Assembly: GCF_001949145.1 (NCBI RefSeq)
Contig: NW_019091570.1
Location: 535,065-599,064, forward strand
DNA from: Acanthaster planci
Taxonomy: Eukaryota > Echinodermata > Asteroidea > Valvatida > Acanthasteridae
Reading direction: 5' to 3'
Length of the DNA: 64,000 nucleotides
The notes under the pieces were generated by a model. The model saw only the letters and a program-made list of their open reading frames with translations, did not search any database and had not been told where the DNA came from. This document shows, piece after piece, positions 46,191 to 57,663 of the stretch. Every line of letters starts with the position of its first letter. Within the stretch, counting starts at the first letter, position 1. Position numbers and translations under genes: made by a program.

Positions 46191-47095
46191 TCTAGAACTA
46201 AGGTTGGCGAGGCCAGAACAGTGCAATGAGGATGATTTTGCAATGTTCCGACTATCTTTCTCAAGGCCCATGGAAAGAGAAAGATCGTTGCGAACACATA
46301 GCCGAACATATTTGTCCAGTTTACTAAAAATGCATCTGTTGCCAAAGAGTTTGGATCAGTATACTGGTAAGTGATTGTTGAGGGTTGAGGCAAAGAGGTC
46401 GATGTGTGAGTGATCCAGCCTTCGGAATATATGCTGAACCACTGGCAGCTGTGGGGTCCATTCTGTCTGAAGAACCTTCCCTCTGGAAAGGGCATCTGCC
46501 ATGAAGTTTAGTTTGCCGTAATGTCGGTTGCTGTCTGGCCTACACTTATTTCGTTCTTGATGCACCATATTAGAAGGTTCAAGGTGTGCATGCACAGCTG
46601 AGGAGGCCATGTGCCCCCTCTGTGATTTATGTAGGAGACAAAGGTGGAGTTGTCTGATTTGATCATCACTGCTTGGCCTGTTTTTGTTCGATAAAACTGG
46701 ATCAGCACCTTCTTGACCGCTAGTGCTGTACCTCAAGAATATTTATATGGTAAAGGCCCTCGGCCATGTTTCAAGTCCCCGAGACTGACTCCATGCCAAG
46801 ATGAGCCCCCAACCCTGACTGGATGCATCCATTATGAGGGCCACTGTCGGCTTGAGGGGATGCAAAGCTGACCTATCTTGAGATTTAACCACCATCAAAG
46901 GTGACCTTGAATATGTTGGCCTACATGGGCAAGACGTCCTTAAGGATGAATCCTTGGTCGACAGTAGAACAGACGGAGTTGGATGGGGCAAATTCTTAGC
47001 CTGCACCATGGTACAATACAACCAGACTTGCCATGAAGCCTGGAAGATGCAGCCAAGCCAAGGCTTTCGGTGGAATGTGGAAAAAGGCAACACAC
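46191..47095 (-). pseudogene. DIRS RNase H and end of reverse transcriptase, broken
   Basis: Pieces in several frames: KPTVALIMDASSQGWG (first RNase H Asp), QFYRTKTGQAVMIKSDNSTF and VSYINHRGGTWPPQL (second Asp), NFMADALSRGKVLQTEWTP (RNase H end), then HSHIDLFASTLNNHLPVY and ATDAFLVNW. The stretch DLFA-x-x-x-N-x-x-L-P is typical for the region after RNase H in DIRS-like elements. The Glu of the LEL-A motif lies in a frameshifted stretch. The palm domain should lie upstream but is not found. Confidence 0.87.
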
Positions 47096-47359
47096 TCTAT
47101 GAGACTGTCAGTTCTGCATTGAGTGGGTTTGGCCACACTGTGCACAAGATATACCAGTCAGCTTGTATTGAGTACTGTCTTGACAAAAAGGCCCCGAGTC
47201 TTAGCAAAATATTTGAGACAGCTGCCTACTGGCCCTCAACAGTAGGCCATAGGAGGTGAATAATCATTTCCTCCAAGAACCTCAGCCATAACTTGATTTG
47301 GGGCGATGGGGTGTATGAGGGTCAAAAGGTGTGCCCTTGGGATGATAAACTGGCCTCTC

Positions 47360-48357
47360 TGGGTGAATTAGACTTGTTCTGAGCATGCCTGATTGGGCTG
47401 TTGCTGGAAGTGGAGGCTTGGCCACGCCCACAAAAGGACTTCAGAGGAAATTTTTGTTAACTGGAACCCCTGGGCTGCCTGTTGGCTGGCGCATGTAAAG
47501 TGTCTGAGTTACAGGGTTTCCTGACATTAATTCTATCAGTAGCCACCAAGCGCTTGGCTTCTTGCTTCTGTAGCTTCTTGAAATTTGCTGTGAAATAAGT
47601 CTGCTCCCAAAAGGGAAAGAGGATGAGTCGTGTCCTAGCCCCCTTGGAAGGCAGAAAAATGGTATCCAGGACAATAGCCATATGGACCATGGTAGCAAGC
47701 GCAGCAATGTGAATGAACTGTTCCCATTAAATTTGAAGGCAGTCATCCAAACAATGGAAATGCAGCTCTGTTGTTTTCGGGGAGTAAAAACGGGGAGTAA
47801 ACATTCTGACAAGAGTTGCAGAAAGCAGGACACCAGCAGACCTGAGTCTACTTTCCCAAGTGCATCTTCAAGTTTACTCCTTTCACAGCTGGATAATGGG
47901 GATTTATGTGATGTGTAGCCGGTGGAATTGGCTGTGATTTCTTCTTACATGTACATACTGGAGGCCAGAGGCCCAAAAGGCGTGTCTCTGGTACATGGGC
48001 GGCCTTGCAGAGTGTTTTTACCAGGGGCTTGAGGCCCAGGAAGCTTGTCCCTATTGAGTGACTTAAATGAGCCCAATTTTGAGTTTGATGACCACTTGTG
48101 ATGTAAAGAGTCTGGTGAAGTACAGGCGGTTGAATCAACTGACAGGGACTGGGAATTAAGCTAAGTGGTTACTGCATCCCAATCCTCATCGCCCCATGCA
48201 CGACAGATTCTACAAGTATTTTCAGGTGTATTGGGATGGCCGCGGGGACACAAGTCATGCGGGTCTAACGAGCTCTGGGTTTGATGCAGTGACACAAACT
48301 GCATGTAACAAGTTGGGTGGAGTAGCAACATGCTTACTCTTATGTGACTCCGCCATG
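47360..48357 (-). pseudogene. DIRS ORF1 (gag-like), frameshifted
   Basis: Starts MAESHKSKHVAT at 48,357; a shift near 48,260 leads to DPHDLCPRGHPNTPENTCRI and CRAWGDEDWDAV, a Cys-containing motif found near the start of DIRS-like gag proteins. Further down: DTIFLPSKGARTRLILFP, FTANFKKLQKQEAKRLVA and RGQASTSSNSPIRHAQNKSN. At least two frame changes. Confidence 0.75.
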
Positions 48358-48567
48358 TTAAATCTAAAACAAACTGGCGATTTTCCACCGACAAAAAATG
48401 GAGAAAGAAAACAACTCCGTCTTTATTATCTATAAAACAGAAATCAACCACACACACTTGGCGGAATCAACTTATAATGGAAAACATATACACTGTACAA
48501 GAACTAGCGATAATGAGGGAAGATTCGCAAGCCTTTGGGAGCATGAAAATAATACATCTGACCTGTG

Positions 48568-48738
48568 CGAGCACTAGAGAAAAAGAGGTTGAAGGTACCA
48601 GACTAATGCAGATACTAAGACCTGGGCGCTGAGGGTGCTATTAACTATGGTATTAAGAAAAAGAAGTGGTTGGGAGCCTTAACTAGAGAAATATGCAAAA
48701 GTAGGATTTAACAGGTAAGGGAGTCCCAGAAGTGGACA
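48568..48738. repeat. DIRS inverted terminal repeat, 5' end of the element
   Basis: Reverse complement of 44,346-44,535 over about 165 bp, with GGTACCAGACTAATGCAGAT, GACCTGGGCGCTGAGG, GGGAGCCTTAACTAGAGAAA and GTAGGATTTAACAGGT. Its last bases GGGAGTCCCAGAAGTGGAC reappear, complemented, in the ICR. Confidence 0.9.
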
Positions 48739-48740
48739 CA

Positions 48741-50057
48741 GAGATCCGTTGGGGCTTGCAAAATTGTGGAATGGTTCCCTCTCTCCTTGTGTATGGCACA
48801 CCAACACACCAACATGAGCATTTAATATGCACAGACAGAATGTAAGCAAGCATGTAGCTTGACTTCTTATCCATTTGCCACTTGAAACATGGCAGATTTG
48901 ATCGTTTTGTTGGATTTTTAATTGATTTAGATGTCAGGTAAAATGCTGGAGACTAAGAAGTGGAGGGTATTCCGTCAGCACAAATAATCAGTGGACATCC
49001 ATGTACATGCACGCACCATCTCTGAATATCGGTGGAGAATCAAAACAAACGTTCCCTTTTCTACAAAGGTACATATTTGACATCAAGTATACAATAGTGT
49101 ATGTACTGTACCATGGTACATGTACATGTAGCTGTCTACACGTCATCACCACGTCATATCCTGCTTAGATTAAAGGTGATTTGCACAGCATCCACAATAG
49201 GTGACATTCTGCTGGTCTGTTATGGCAAAAACTTTTTCATAGTGGTTTATGAGTCTATATGGGAATGCCCATTGTATGTGTTTTGGAGGTTTGAGTCTAT
49301 TAAAGCAAAGCAAGCACTGATATGACATATCTGATGTACTGCAATTCAATAAATTTGTACCCGTCTTAAAGACAACACCATATTTACTGTAGGTATAAGA
49401 CAGCAATGGGTGGCAAGTGTACATGTATTATGTACATGTACAAATGACCTTTATTTCCATCACCCTTAAAAAAGCAACAATTAAATGCTTGACCTTATTG
49501 TATGTGAACGAACACTCTTAATTTTGAAGAAAAACTATCTCCTGAAAGAGTTACATTGTGTAAATCTAAAAACAGCTTTATTTATACAAAAGTTTGGAAC
49601 AAATACTGTACTCTGTGTGTGTGCAAGATTATTCTGATTTCAAAACAACCTTTTAAATTGACAAATGAGTACATGCACAGTACCAATGCAAAAAGGAAAA
49701 GCTGCAGTTTGGGTTCCTCATATAAAAGTATCTAAAGGTGTAAGGTACATGGATATTTATGTATGGTTGTGATATTTGCAAAGCTTCAAAAGAGCAAGTC
49801 ATAATGTAAGAATAGAATGCATAGCCCCAGGCTCAGAAGCAAGGTCTAACAAACTGGTAAACTGTCATAATCATCAGAAAAACCAGAATAAAAGGTCGAC
49901 CCTGTCCCCTCCCCTATCCCACCAGCATTCTAAACCTCCCCTACCAGTACCTAGTAAATCTTTCATGTTCATGTAATTTGCCAGCTGTACACAACCAGTA
50001 ATGGATTTCCCATACTGGGCACTGCTGGAGCTGGCAGCCACATCATATCCAAGGTAA
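48741..50057. other. No gene recognised
   Basis: AT-rich; TACATGTACATGTA clusters at about 49,117-49,131 and 49,420-49,441. Confidence 0.5.
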
Positions 50058-50184
50058 ATGTGGTTTGAGGTTGGACAGTCGATGTTAGTTCCCCAAGGTA
50101 TTGGGAGTTGACAAACTAGTTACCCAGACAAAGTCCAAATACCTTGGGGAGCTGACATTGACTGTCCAACCAAAATAAACCATG
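50058..50184. repeat. Imperfect hairpin of about 50-bp arms (miniature element)
   Basis: GGTTGGACAGTCGATGTTAG and CCCCAAGGTATT (left) are mirrored by AATACCTTGGGG and CTGACATTGACTGTCCAACC (right), with a few mismatches; the outer ATGTGGTTT / AAACCATG also pair loosely. The loop is about 20 bases. It looks like a MITE-type or foldback element; no superfamily can be named. Confidence 0.75.
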
Positions 50185-51704
50185 TTATATTTGTTTTAGT
50201 ATTCCTCATATATATTTTATTTAATAACCTCTAAAAATAAAAACATCCATGAAAGAGAAAAAAAGTCCAATCCTTTTGCGACACAGTAATTTTTGAGCAT
50301 TTCCACTACATTTTGGACAACCTGGCTGAAATACTCAGGCATCAACAGATGTTGTCTGTTAGATTAGAGTAGCTACCAGACAGTCATTCCTGTGGGTGTA
50401 AACGTCCAGTAAATGAAGTTAGGATTTTTTGAAAAATTTTGAAAATGGTAAATCTTGAAAATTTCCCGGTTTTACGTCATGCAACTTCAAATTCCACCTG
50501 GCAGGTAGTGGTTAACTTCCAAAGGCAGTCATTATATTTATTTTCCATTTGAAGGGATGAAAGCTCCATATAAGTTGCTCAGTCCAATTGGAAGGTTGAC
50601 AAACAACTTGGTTAAAGCAACCTCCTAAAAGCAGTGACTATTTAATAAGCACCCGCTGGCATTTTTTGATTAGAGTATTCAATCTCCAGGTCTCTCCTGT
50701 TTAGTCAAACAACACAGGAAAACTTTACAAAACAACGATCAGGCACTCAGGATGGATCAATTGTTCAAACAGAGTCAGTCTGTATCCAGCAAATAACATG
50801 ACAGGCCAACTGTGAAGAATTGGCCACTTCATGCCCTTGCTGGCTGTATACAAGCTGACAGGGACACTCTGTTTTCTTGACCAGGTCCTGACAAGAAAAA
50901 CATCCTAAAGTCAACATGACATCATTTGGATGTCAAAAGATCTGGCCTTGGAAGTACATGTGGGAGGTTGGACAAGAGCAACAACCTTGTTCAGTGGCTA
51001 GAGTAGAGTTCACTTTCTGATGACACTGACTTTCAGTTTGTTTTCTTATTAAATAATGAGTTCAATGACGATGATTTAACTGAAGTTGAACTGACTGTGA
51101 GAATACATCTTGAAAGGATCCAAGTTGAGGCAAAAAAAACAAAAACAAAAACAGCAACAAACCAAACTAAACCAGTGTGCAGCTTATCTCTATACCTATA
51201 AGAACATGCATAAAGCAATTTCTAATTGCAATGTTTTCTCTTGTCAGCTGCAACTTACTGTAAACTTCAAATGTATGATTTTCCAGTTGTTCCTCTTGGA
51301 CATTTGCAGAACAATTTTATCCTGCAAGTGGTTGGCATGTTGTTAATATCATGTATGTACATGTATGAACATATACAAAAATGCTTCTGACCAAATTGGC
51401 CTCTTGTTAGGTGCTCATCCCAATGAAAAGGTTCATTTAAGCTTCAGCTGAATGACCACAGGGAATTAAAAAAAAAACTACAATCAGACTACAATCAAAT
51501 GCAAAGACAATGGAGCTAGGGAACATGCAATCACTCCAGACTCCAGCATGAATATATTACTAGAAAATCAGCATCTCAGCTAGGTTTCTGCGTATGCAAG
51601 TTCTGAGCCAGGTAAGAGACCTTAGGAATGCAAGGCACGAAAACGAGCAAAACTTGGAGGTGCTAGAATTGCAATTATAAGATTTTCGGCTGCGCAGCAC
51701 TTCC
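50185..51704. other. No gene recognised
   Basis: AT-rich non-coding sequence; short frames without homology. Confidence 0.5.
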
Positions 51705-51802
51705 ACAAACAAAAAACAAAAAACAAAAACAAATAAACAAAACAAAACACAAAAACACAAAAATCAAAGCAAAATAAAAAAAAAAGAAAAAGAAAAAGAC
51801 CT
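51705..51802. repeat. A-rich low-complexity tract
   Basis: About 95 bp of CAAAAA / AAAACA / GAAAAA words. The Phe-rich minus-strand frames across it are artefacts. It lies beyond the 3' end of LINE C, but on the plus strand it is A-rich, the wrong sense for that element's tail. Confidence 0.85.
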
Positions 51803-51898
51803 CTCCAGCGGTTAATACCTTTGTGGGAAAACATAATAATACTGAACAGCGTAAAGTGCATTTGCCTATAGATACAATGTGCTTCAATAAAGAAAGCT

Positions 51899-52345
51899 TC
51901 AAGTCATGAGAATTGTCGTTGTGATCACGGAGAGAATAAAGTTGGTTTTTAACTTTGCCTTAAAAGTGCTGAGTGAGTGAATGCTGCACTCAGATGCTTT
52001 GAGTTTGCGAGTTCCAGTATCAGGGACCAGAAACCAAGAAGGCCTGTCCCCTGCCTTTTTCAATGTGTGTGGAACTCGGAGATTGTTGCTGGAGCGGAGA
52101 CCACTGCGACCAGGTGCATTGAGGTTGAGAGACTCTATATATTGTAGTGCTGCATTTGTGCATGCTTTGTGTATGATTACTGATACATGTACATTGATAC
52201 ATTGTCCGATTGGTAACCGGTGTAGGCCTAATTGTAAGTAAGTGGAAAAGTGTGCATATGTTTTGGTTGTGAGAAAATGGTACGGGCAGCATTGTTTAAC
52301 ACCATTGTAAACGGTCGACATCAGGTTGCCTGTCAAAAGTTCTCT
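51899..52345 (-). pseudogene. LINE C, C-terminal reverse-transcriptase region
   Basis: Reads NNAARTIF (one frame), then LHRLPIGQCINVHVSVIIHK, YIESLNLNAPGRSGLRSSNN, LRVPHTLKKAGDRPS and LSTFKAKLKTNF. This is the classic tail of Jockey/CR1-type polyproteins (usual form LHWLPI-QRI-YK, L--Y-P-R-LRSS, FSV-APRLWN-LP, FK-KLKT-LF). The APRLWN-LP block has decayed to FLVPDTGTRKLKA. Frame open for 145 codons. Confidence 0.88.
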
Positions 52346-52689
52346 AGTAGCAGCATGACAAGGGGGTATGTCATCAATGTATTCATGAATTCTGAAGATG
52401 TTTCTGTTGTGGTATGTGATGACAGAATTTTTTCATATTTTTATTATATTTCTATTCCTCTGCATGTTGGGTCAAGTGCTACGTCATTCCTGATGCAGGG
52501 AGTGTAGAATAAATGTACATGTATGTCTCGTTTTGTTTTTCTGGATGATTGAAGTGTCTGAGTTTGCCTGGCAACAAATTTTGAAAATCATTCAGGAAAA
52601 TGCGAACATTTTCAGTTTGTTACATGCAGATATTGGTGGTTGGTAAATAATCAAGTCTGAATACACTGATTCATATCGGCAAACACTGA

Positions 52690-53100
52690 ATATTACAAGA
52701 TGTGAAAAACGAGAGTTACAGGAACAAGTCTGAGTTTGAGTTGGGTTTTGCAAGGTATTGCAATGCCACCATGTCTGTCAGCTACTGGTAAGCGTGGAAC
52801 ATAGAAGGATGTATACCCTGGTGGGGTGATCTCATTTATGATGACCTGATCTTCATTACAAAGCAATGTTTCTGTCAGGAACGTTACATCCATGTCGTTG
52901 GATACAATGTAATCATGTACAAGCAATGTTTTATTACAGATGGCGTGAGTGTTCCATTGTGCCACATATGATGTATTGACCATTGTGATTGGAGGAGGAG
53001 TTTTAGAAATGATGCATAAATAAGTAAAAAGTCCATGTGATATAAGGAGATCTGCAGAAAAGATGAAAGACGTGACGACAACGGATAAAAGGAAAGGGTA
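52690..53100 (-). pseudogene. LINE C, endonuclease start
   Basis: Reads WNTHAICNKTLLVHDYIVSN, DMDVTFLTETLLCNEDQVII, NEITPPGYTSFYVPRLPVAD and RHGGIAI: the first third of an APE-type endonuclease (usual form LN-RSI-NK---I-DFI--ND-DI--LTETWL, ITPPGY---H-PR--RRGGGVA). The Glu in LTET is kept. It is followed after 350 bp by the C-terminal region, so the rest of the endonuclease and the reverse transcriptase (about 2 kb) is deleted. Confidence 0.87.
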
Positions 53101-54465
53101 AATACTGGAAAAAACTAAGAATAACAAATGTTAAGAGTAAATGCACATCTGCCAACTGCTCCTTAAACAATTACTTAATGTGCGCTTTTGACCATTTGTT
53201 GTCCTGTGAAATATGCAGGGCTTCCGAACATTGGATTATCTCAAGCCCAGTGGAAGTCAGTGTAGAATCCTAGCAGCTTGAGAATTAAAGTAAATTTTTA
53301 GCCCAATGCTGTAACATTGATGATCCTGACAGAAAACTTGACAAAACTGGAACAAGTTGTTACAATTTAAAGGTCAACAGAAAACTGAAAACATTTATTT
53401 CTCGTGAAGTATTTCAAAATAACAATAAATATGTAACCATTTTAAAAACATCGTAAATTTAACATTTACCCCAAAATGTGACCCCAAAATGAATAAAAAG
53501 ATTCTGCGTTTTCCTGCCCACAAAAATTCCCTTTTGGCCGTTCACGCTCCTAGGATGATCGGATGACGTCATCGCCAGAATGCTGACACATACAGTGTGC
53601 ATGTACATAGCGCCCAGTACATGCAGTATTGCAGGCTCGCAATAGACCACATTGTGTTTGATGTACAGGTAGCTTGGCCCACAGGCAAACACGCTCTCAG
53701 TTCAAGAAATACACAGTAGGACATGTGTCTTTTAATTTCTACCTTGAACTGAGATAGTGTAAACATATGTTTTTGAAATATTTACATATTTATTGTTATT
53801 TTGAAATCCTTCGCGTGAAATAAATGCTTTCAATTTCTGTTACCCTTTAAACACATTCTTCAAGGCTCAAAGAATAAAAGGGGTACATCGCACACTGTTC
53901 ACATGTATACGTATGTACATGTACCTACCTTGTTATGCACAATAAAACAAGAAACCCAGCGAGAAATGAAAAGTGAACTAAACTTGATCTTTCTTTGGAG
54001 TTTGGACTAGTTTAATAGTGGTATCAGTGTCTGATTTAGTTCACAAGTGTTTATCTTTCATGCCTACTTCTCCCAGGAATGGGTAAAAATTGTCCATTTT
54101 TTTGAAGCAAAAAAGCCTGTCCAAAACAAACTGCTAGAACTAATCATTTTACACAAGTGCAGCTTTCACTTTTCAAAAATGACATGTCTCAATACAGAGA
54201 ACAAGTTGTTAGTTAATTCACTTGTGCCTCTTCCCTTTTTAACACTTGAGGTATAAATCATTGTTAAGTATGCAATTATTCAAAATCCCTAGTCTTTCTT
54301 ATTTCTCTGATAAGAGAAAACAGCAAGTTGACAAGAGGTGTACATCACTGAACCAGAATTTCAGCATAACATGTCAAGTAAACAAGATGAAGCTCAGTGT
54401 CTTGAAATTTTTCAGCCATGCATTGGCCCTTTTGATGGGGATCCTACACTTTGCAATGTTTCTGT
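53101..54465. other. No gene recognised
   Basis: Between LINE C and the transposase scrap; AT-rich with no visible exon. Confidence 0.5.
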
Positions 54466-54800
54466 CTAGTTGATTTCACTCTTTGTGAATTGTCTGTGGT
54501 TCAAGAATGGGGGAATGTTGAGAGCTACAGCATCTGGAACAACATCATACACAAGCATGATGTGCACATGTATGAGGAAACCCTTATCTGCCAAGATAAG
54601 GTCACCAACATCTAAGTGAGATAGCAAACCACATTGCTGCATTACTTCTTTATCTGACACAGAACGGGAAAAGGTAAGTGATGACAGCATTTGATGCAAC
54701 TCCAAGTACATGTAGAACTTTAAATGGGTGCATGCCTCTGTACCGTAGTTTGAATGTGTTAGCTTCTGTTAAGCATATCAACTTAAAAACATGGTGCACA
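54466..54800 (-). pseudogene. DDE transposase fragment (DDE_Tnp_4 type, PIF/Harbinger-like)
   Basis: Minus strand: HPFKVLHVLGVASNAVITYL, then after a shift SRSVSDKEVMQQCGLLSHLD, VGDLILADKGFLIH and VALNIPPFLNHRQFTKSE. This matches the DDE_Tnp_4 block SG-SD-EI---SGLL--LEPGD-IMADKGF-I, whose ADKGF Asp is catalytic, followed by L-IPPFL. A short frameshifted scrap with no terminal repeats seen. Confidence 0.82.
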
Positions 54801-57242
54801 GACATCCATTTAAAATGTTTGCTCCATCTTAACCACACACTGCAAGTCTAGTTTCAAGTTTCAGGATGTCATACTTGTACCTGAAGGAAACTATACGGAC
54901 AACTTTAATACAATGCACAATGAGTGCACGTCATACTTAGGACTTGCACAGTGTGGTTCAGTTGATGCATGTACATTTGTACATGTGCATTGTCAAGCAA
55001 CTTGTGCATGTACATACGGTACAAGTATAGTTACATGTATGCATTTCCATCAGCCAGAGATGACATGCTTGGCTTCTGAGGTTGGCAACTCTATTTTCTT
55101 ATCTCTGGCCGGGAAACAAGTCTCCTTAAATTGTGGCTTTAGTTACGTGGTTCATGTACATGTATGTTCTGAAGTGTTAAGATTCCCATTCTTCTACACG
55201 TAGGCCTGTGAGAACACTTTACAGATAACTCTTACATTTTTTTGCAGGAGAGAAATCTTACACTGACCGCTCGCTATTGACCTTGCAGGGAGTTATACAT
55301 GGAAAAGATGGAATGTGGGTCACATTGGAGGTCTCTAAATCACAAGAGTGACCATTTGCTGATTTTTAAAATGCCATAACTGTTGCTAAGGAAATTGATA
55401 ATTTGCTAATGTGGAAGAAATGAAATGTTATATTAACTGATCTTACCTGTCCACACACTCTTAATAAAAAAATCCTAAGTTTGAAGCGAAAGTTTTTGAA
55501 ACTCAACTTCTTTTTGTCTTTAAGGTAAACTATAGTAAGCAAATGTTTCCTCTGGCAAAGGCAATCCTGTGTTTTAGACAGACGTGTAAATTATGACTTC
55601 TCCACAAGTGCATTAGTCTTGACAGCAACATAAAACACGCAATTAAGTGAGATCTTTGAAGCCAAAATGCTGGCCAACTTTCCCTAATAATATGGTACAG
55701 TCACTCATGAGCTGTCAGTAGTAATAAGAGGTCTTTGTATCCCGAGCCACCTTTTGTTTGATTTAGAAGTTCTGGTGAAAATTGATAAGTTCCATGGGAT
55801 CAATATCCTGACCAACCTTTTTATTGTCATCAACATCACAGGACAAGGGTTATCTGGCTATCCTTCTTAGCACTGGAACCATACCAAAATGGATTGCTTA
55901 TTTTTTCCAGGTGGCAGAAATCACTAGGGAATAGAGTACCCTTTTTTTACAGTGTGTCAGCTTTTGATATGGACCGAAACATGGTGAGAAGTTACACACC
56001 CATTGGGCAGGACACAAGGTTGGAAAGCATTTGGGTCTGAATTATTGTTTGGCCTCAGGCACAAGGCAGACATATGGGTTAGACTTGTAATCCAGTCTCC
56101 AACAATGATGTCAGGCACCTGGAGGTCGCCTCCAATAAATGATTTTTCTATGCTGAAATCATTTGTTGGATTGTTTGTTGACTGCAATGTAATAGTCTAC
56201 ATGATACTGTGCACTGAAATTAATTGTCAGTTGATGAAAAGATTGTCACAGACATTAAGCTAAAAGGACATGGACTTTATGATATACAAAATCATTGCAA
56301 AAACTCTGTTAGAAACGATTTGGCTTTTTTTCAAATACAGTTTTATCTTGTAGGGAAGAAATCAGTCAACACAAAGACATCATAAATTTGAAGAATGGCT
56401 TTCCACTCTCTAATTATTATACGTCTCAATTATTAAAGCATCGTGGACATTGCATGTCAAAATTCACACATTTTTATACACATGCAACTGTTTATATATG
56501 TACATGTAATATACATCTACTTCCAATCTACTATCCTCTAGAATGAATTCCAATTGGTTATCACCCTTTCATGTTGTCAGTCTGTTGTTGTTTTTTTATT
56601 TAAACTTGATCTGTTTTGTAAAGTCTGAATTAGTTTGTGCTGAACTTGAGGTTGGTCAGGATGTACATTGGGCCACATCGAAGAAGTATTATGGTTTATT
56701 TTCATCACGCTCAACTCACAGGGCTTACTGATAGTCACATTAAAAGTTGAAATAATATTTTTTCAAAAGCCTTATGGAGAAATGTTTATAAAGAATTTAC
56801 TTGCCTGTTCATGTGAGGGAACAAGAAATAAATGGAAAAGGTCTTTAAACTGTTGAACATAGGTGAAGACTATATAGTCTGGTCTTTTTTCTGTCAACTA
56901 CTATACAGTGACAGCTGGGATCACACTTAATGAGCAAATCAATACTTGCATCATCTGAAGACAGCCATGATGAAGAAAAAGACAAATTTTGGTGTATAAT
57001 TCATGTTGTCAAGTACATGTACATGTAAGGTGATGCCCTTTTAAGACGTTTCATGGTATACATGTTCAGTCAGCAGTGTGGATTGATGGCCAAGTACCAT
57101 GCATATCAGTTGAGACACTGTTGTTTGCAGGAGTAGGCAAGAAAAAGTTGCTTCCTTGACTTTCCAAGGATGGAGTTTGTTATTGGGTCATGTACCTGCT
57201 ACATCTATGCAATATCAAATAACACATGCAGTGAGGAACTTG
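54801..57242. other. No gene recognised
   Basis: May hold further decayed parts of the DDE transposon on the minus strand (its N-terminal region would lie here), but no motif could be confirmed. Frames at 55,957-56,263 on both strands are unassigned. Confidence 0.45.
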
Positions 57243-57437
57243 TGCGTTTTGTGTGTGCATTTTGGTTGGGGGTGTCTGCACTGCGTTTTGTGTGTGCATT
57301 TTGGTTGGGGGTGTCTGCACTGCGTTTTGTGTGTGCATTTTGGTTGGGGGTGTCTGCACTGCGTTTTGTGTGTGCATTTTGGTTGGGGGTGTCTGCACTG
57401 CGTTTTGTTTGTGCATTTTGGTTGGGGGTGTCTGCAC
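57243..57437 (+). repeat. 39-bp tandem array, 5 near-identical units
   Basis: Five exact-length units of TGCGTTTTGTGTGTGCATTT plus TGGTTGGGGGTGTCTGCAC. Units 1-4 look identical; unit 5 has one change (TTTGT for GTGTGT context). Because 39 is a multiple of 3, three frames per strand stay open and give repeats such as VLCVHFGWGCLHC. No start context, splice signal or homology supports a protein. Confidence 0.95.
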
Positions 57438-57663
57438 TGCTAACTTTTTTTATGCAGTACTCTGAAATTCCTCAATTTCATATGCACCTGTGATCTGGGG
57501 GGTAAAAGACATTTACCTATAGCCAATGTACCGGTACCAGCATGTGTACAGAAAGGATGAATGTTTTGAGTTTCATATTAACATTTAAATAACAGGCATG
57601 CAACTTGGACTTTGACAAATTTCAATCTTTTCAAGTGTTTTCAATTTCCAATGCATGAGTGTG

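Larger units (their letters stand above)
44346..48740 (-). mobile_element. DIRS-type retrotransposon (tyrosine recombinase), degraded
   Basis: A 4.4-kb element with all DIRS hallmarks: inverted terminal repeats, an internal complementary region (ICR) beside the 3' repeat, and on the minus strand ORF1 (gag-like), an RT/RNase H part and a tyrosine recombinase. DIRS elements replicate through a circular intermediate and integrate by tyrosine recombinase without target-site duplication. The copy is not active: frameshifts in every ORF, most of the reverse transcriptase (about 1 kb) missing near 47.1-47.4 kb, and a SINE inserted at 45.9 kb. Confidence 0.92.

Noticed and set aside
51560-51902. Phe-rich minus-strand frames
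   Set aside because: Direct translation of the A-rich tract at 51,705-51,802.
55957-56263. Frames on both strands as a transposase N-terminus
   Set aside because: Position would suit the DDE element at 54.5 kb, but I could not match any motif.
57156-57493. Overlapping repeat-protein frames on both strands
   Set aside because: All follow from the 39-bp period of the tandem array; no independent coding evidence.
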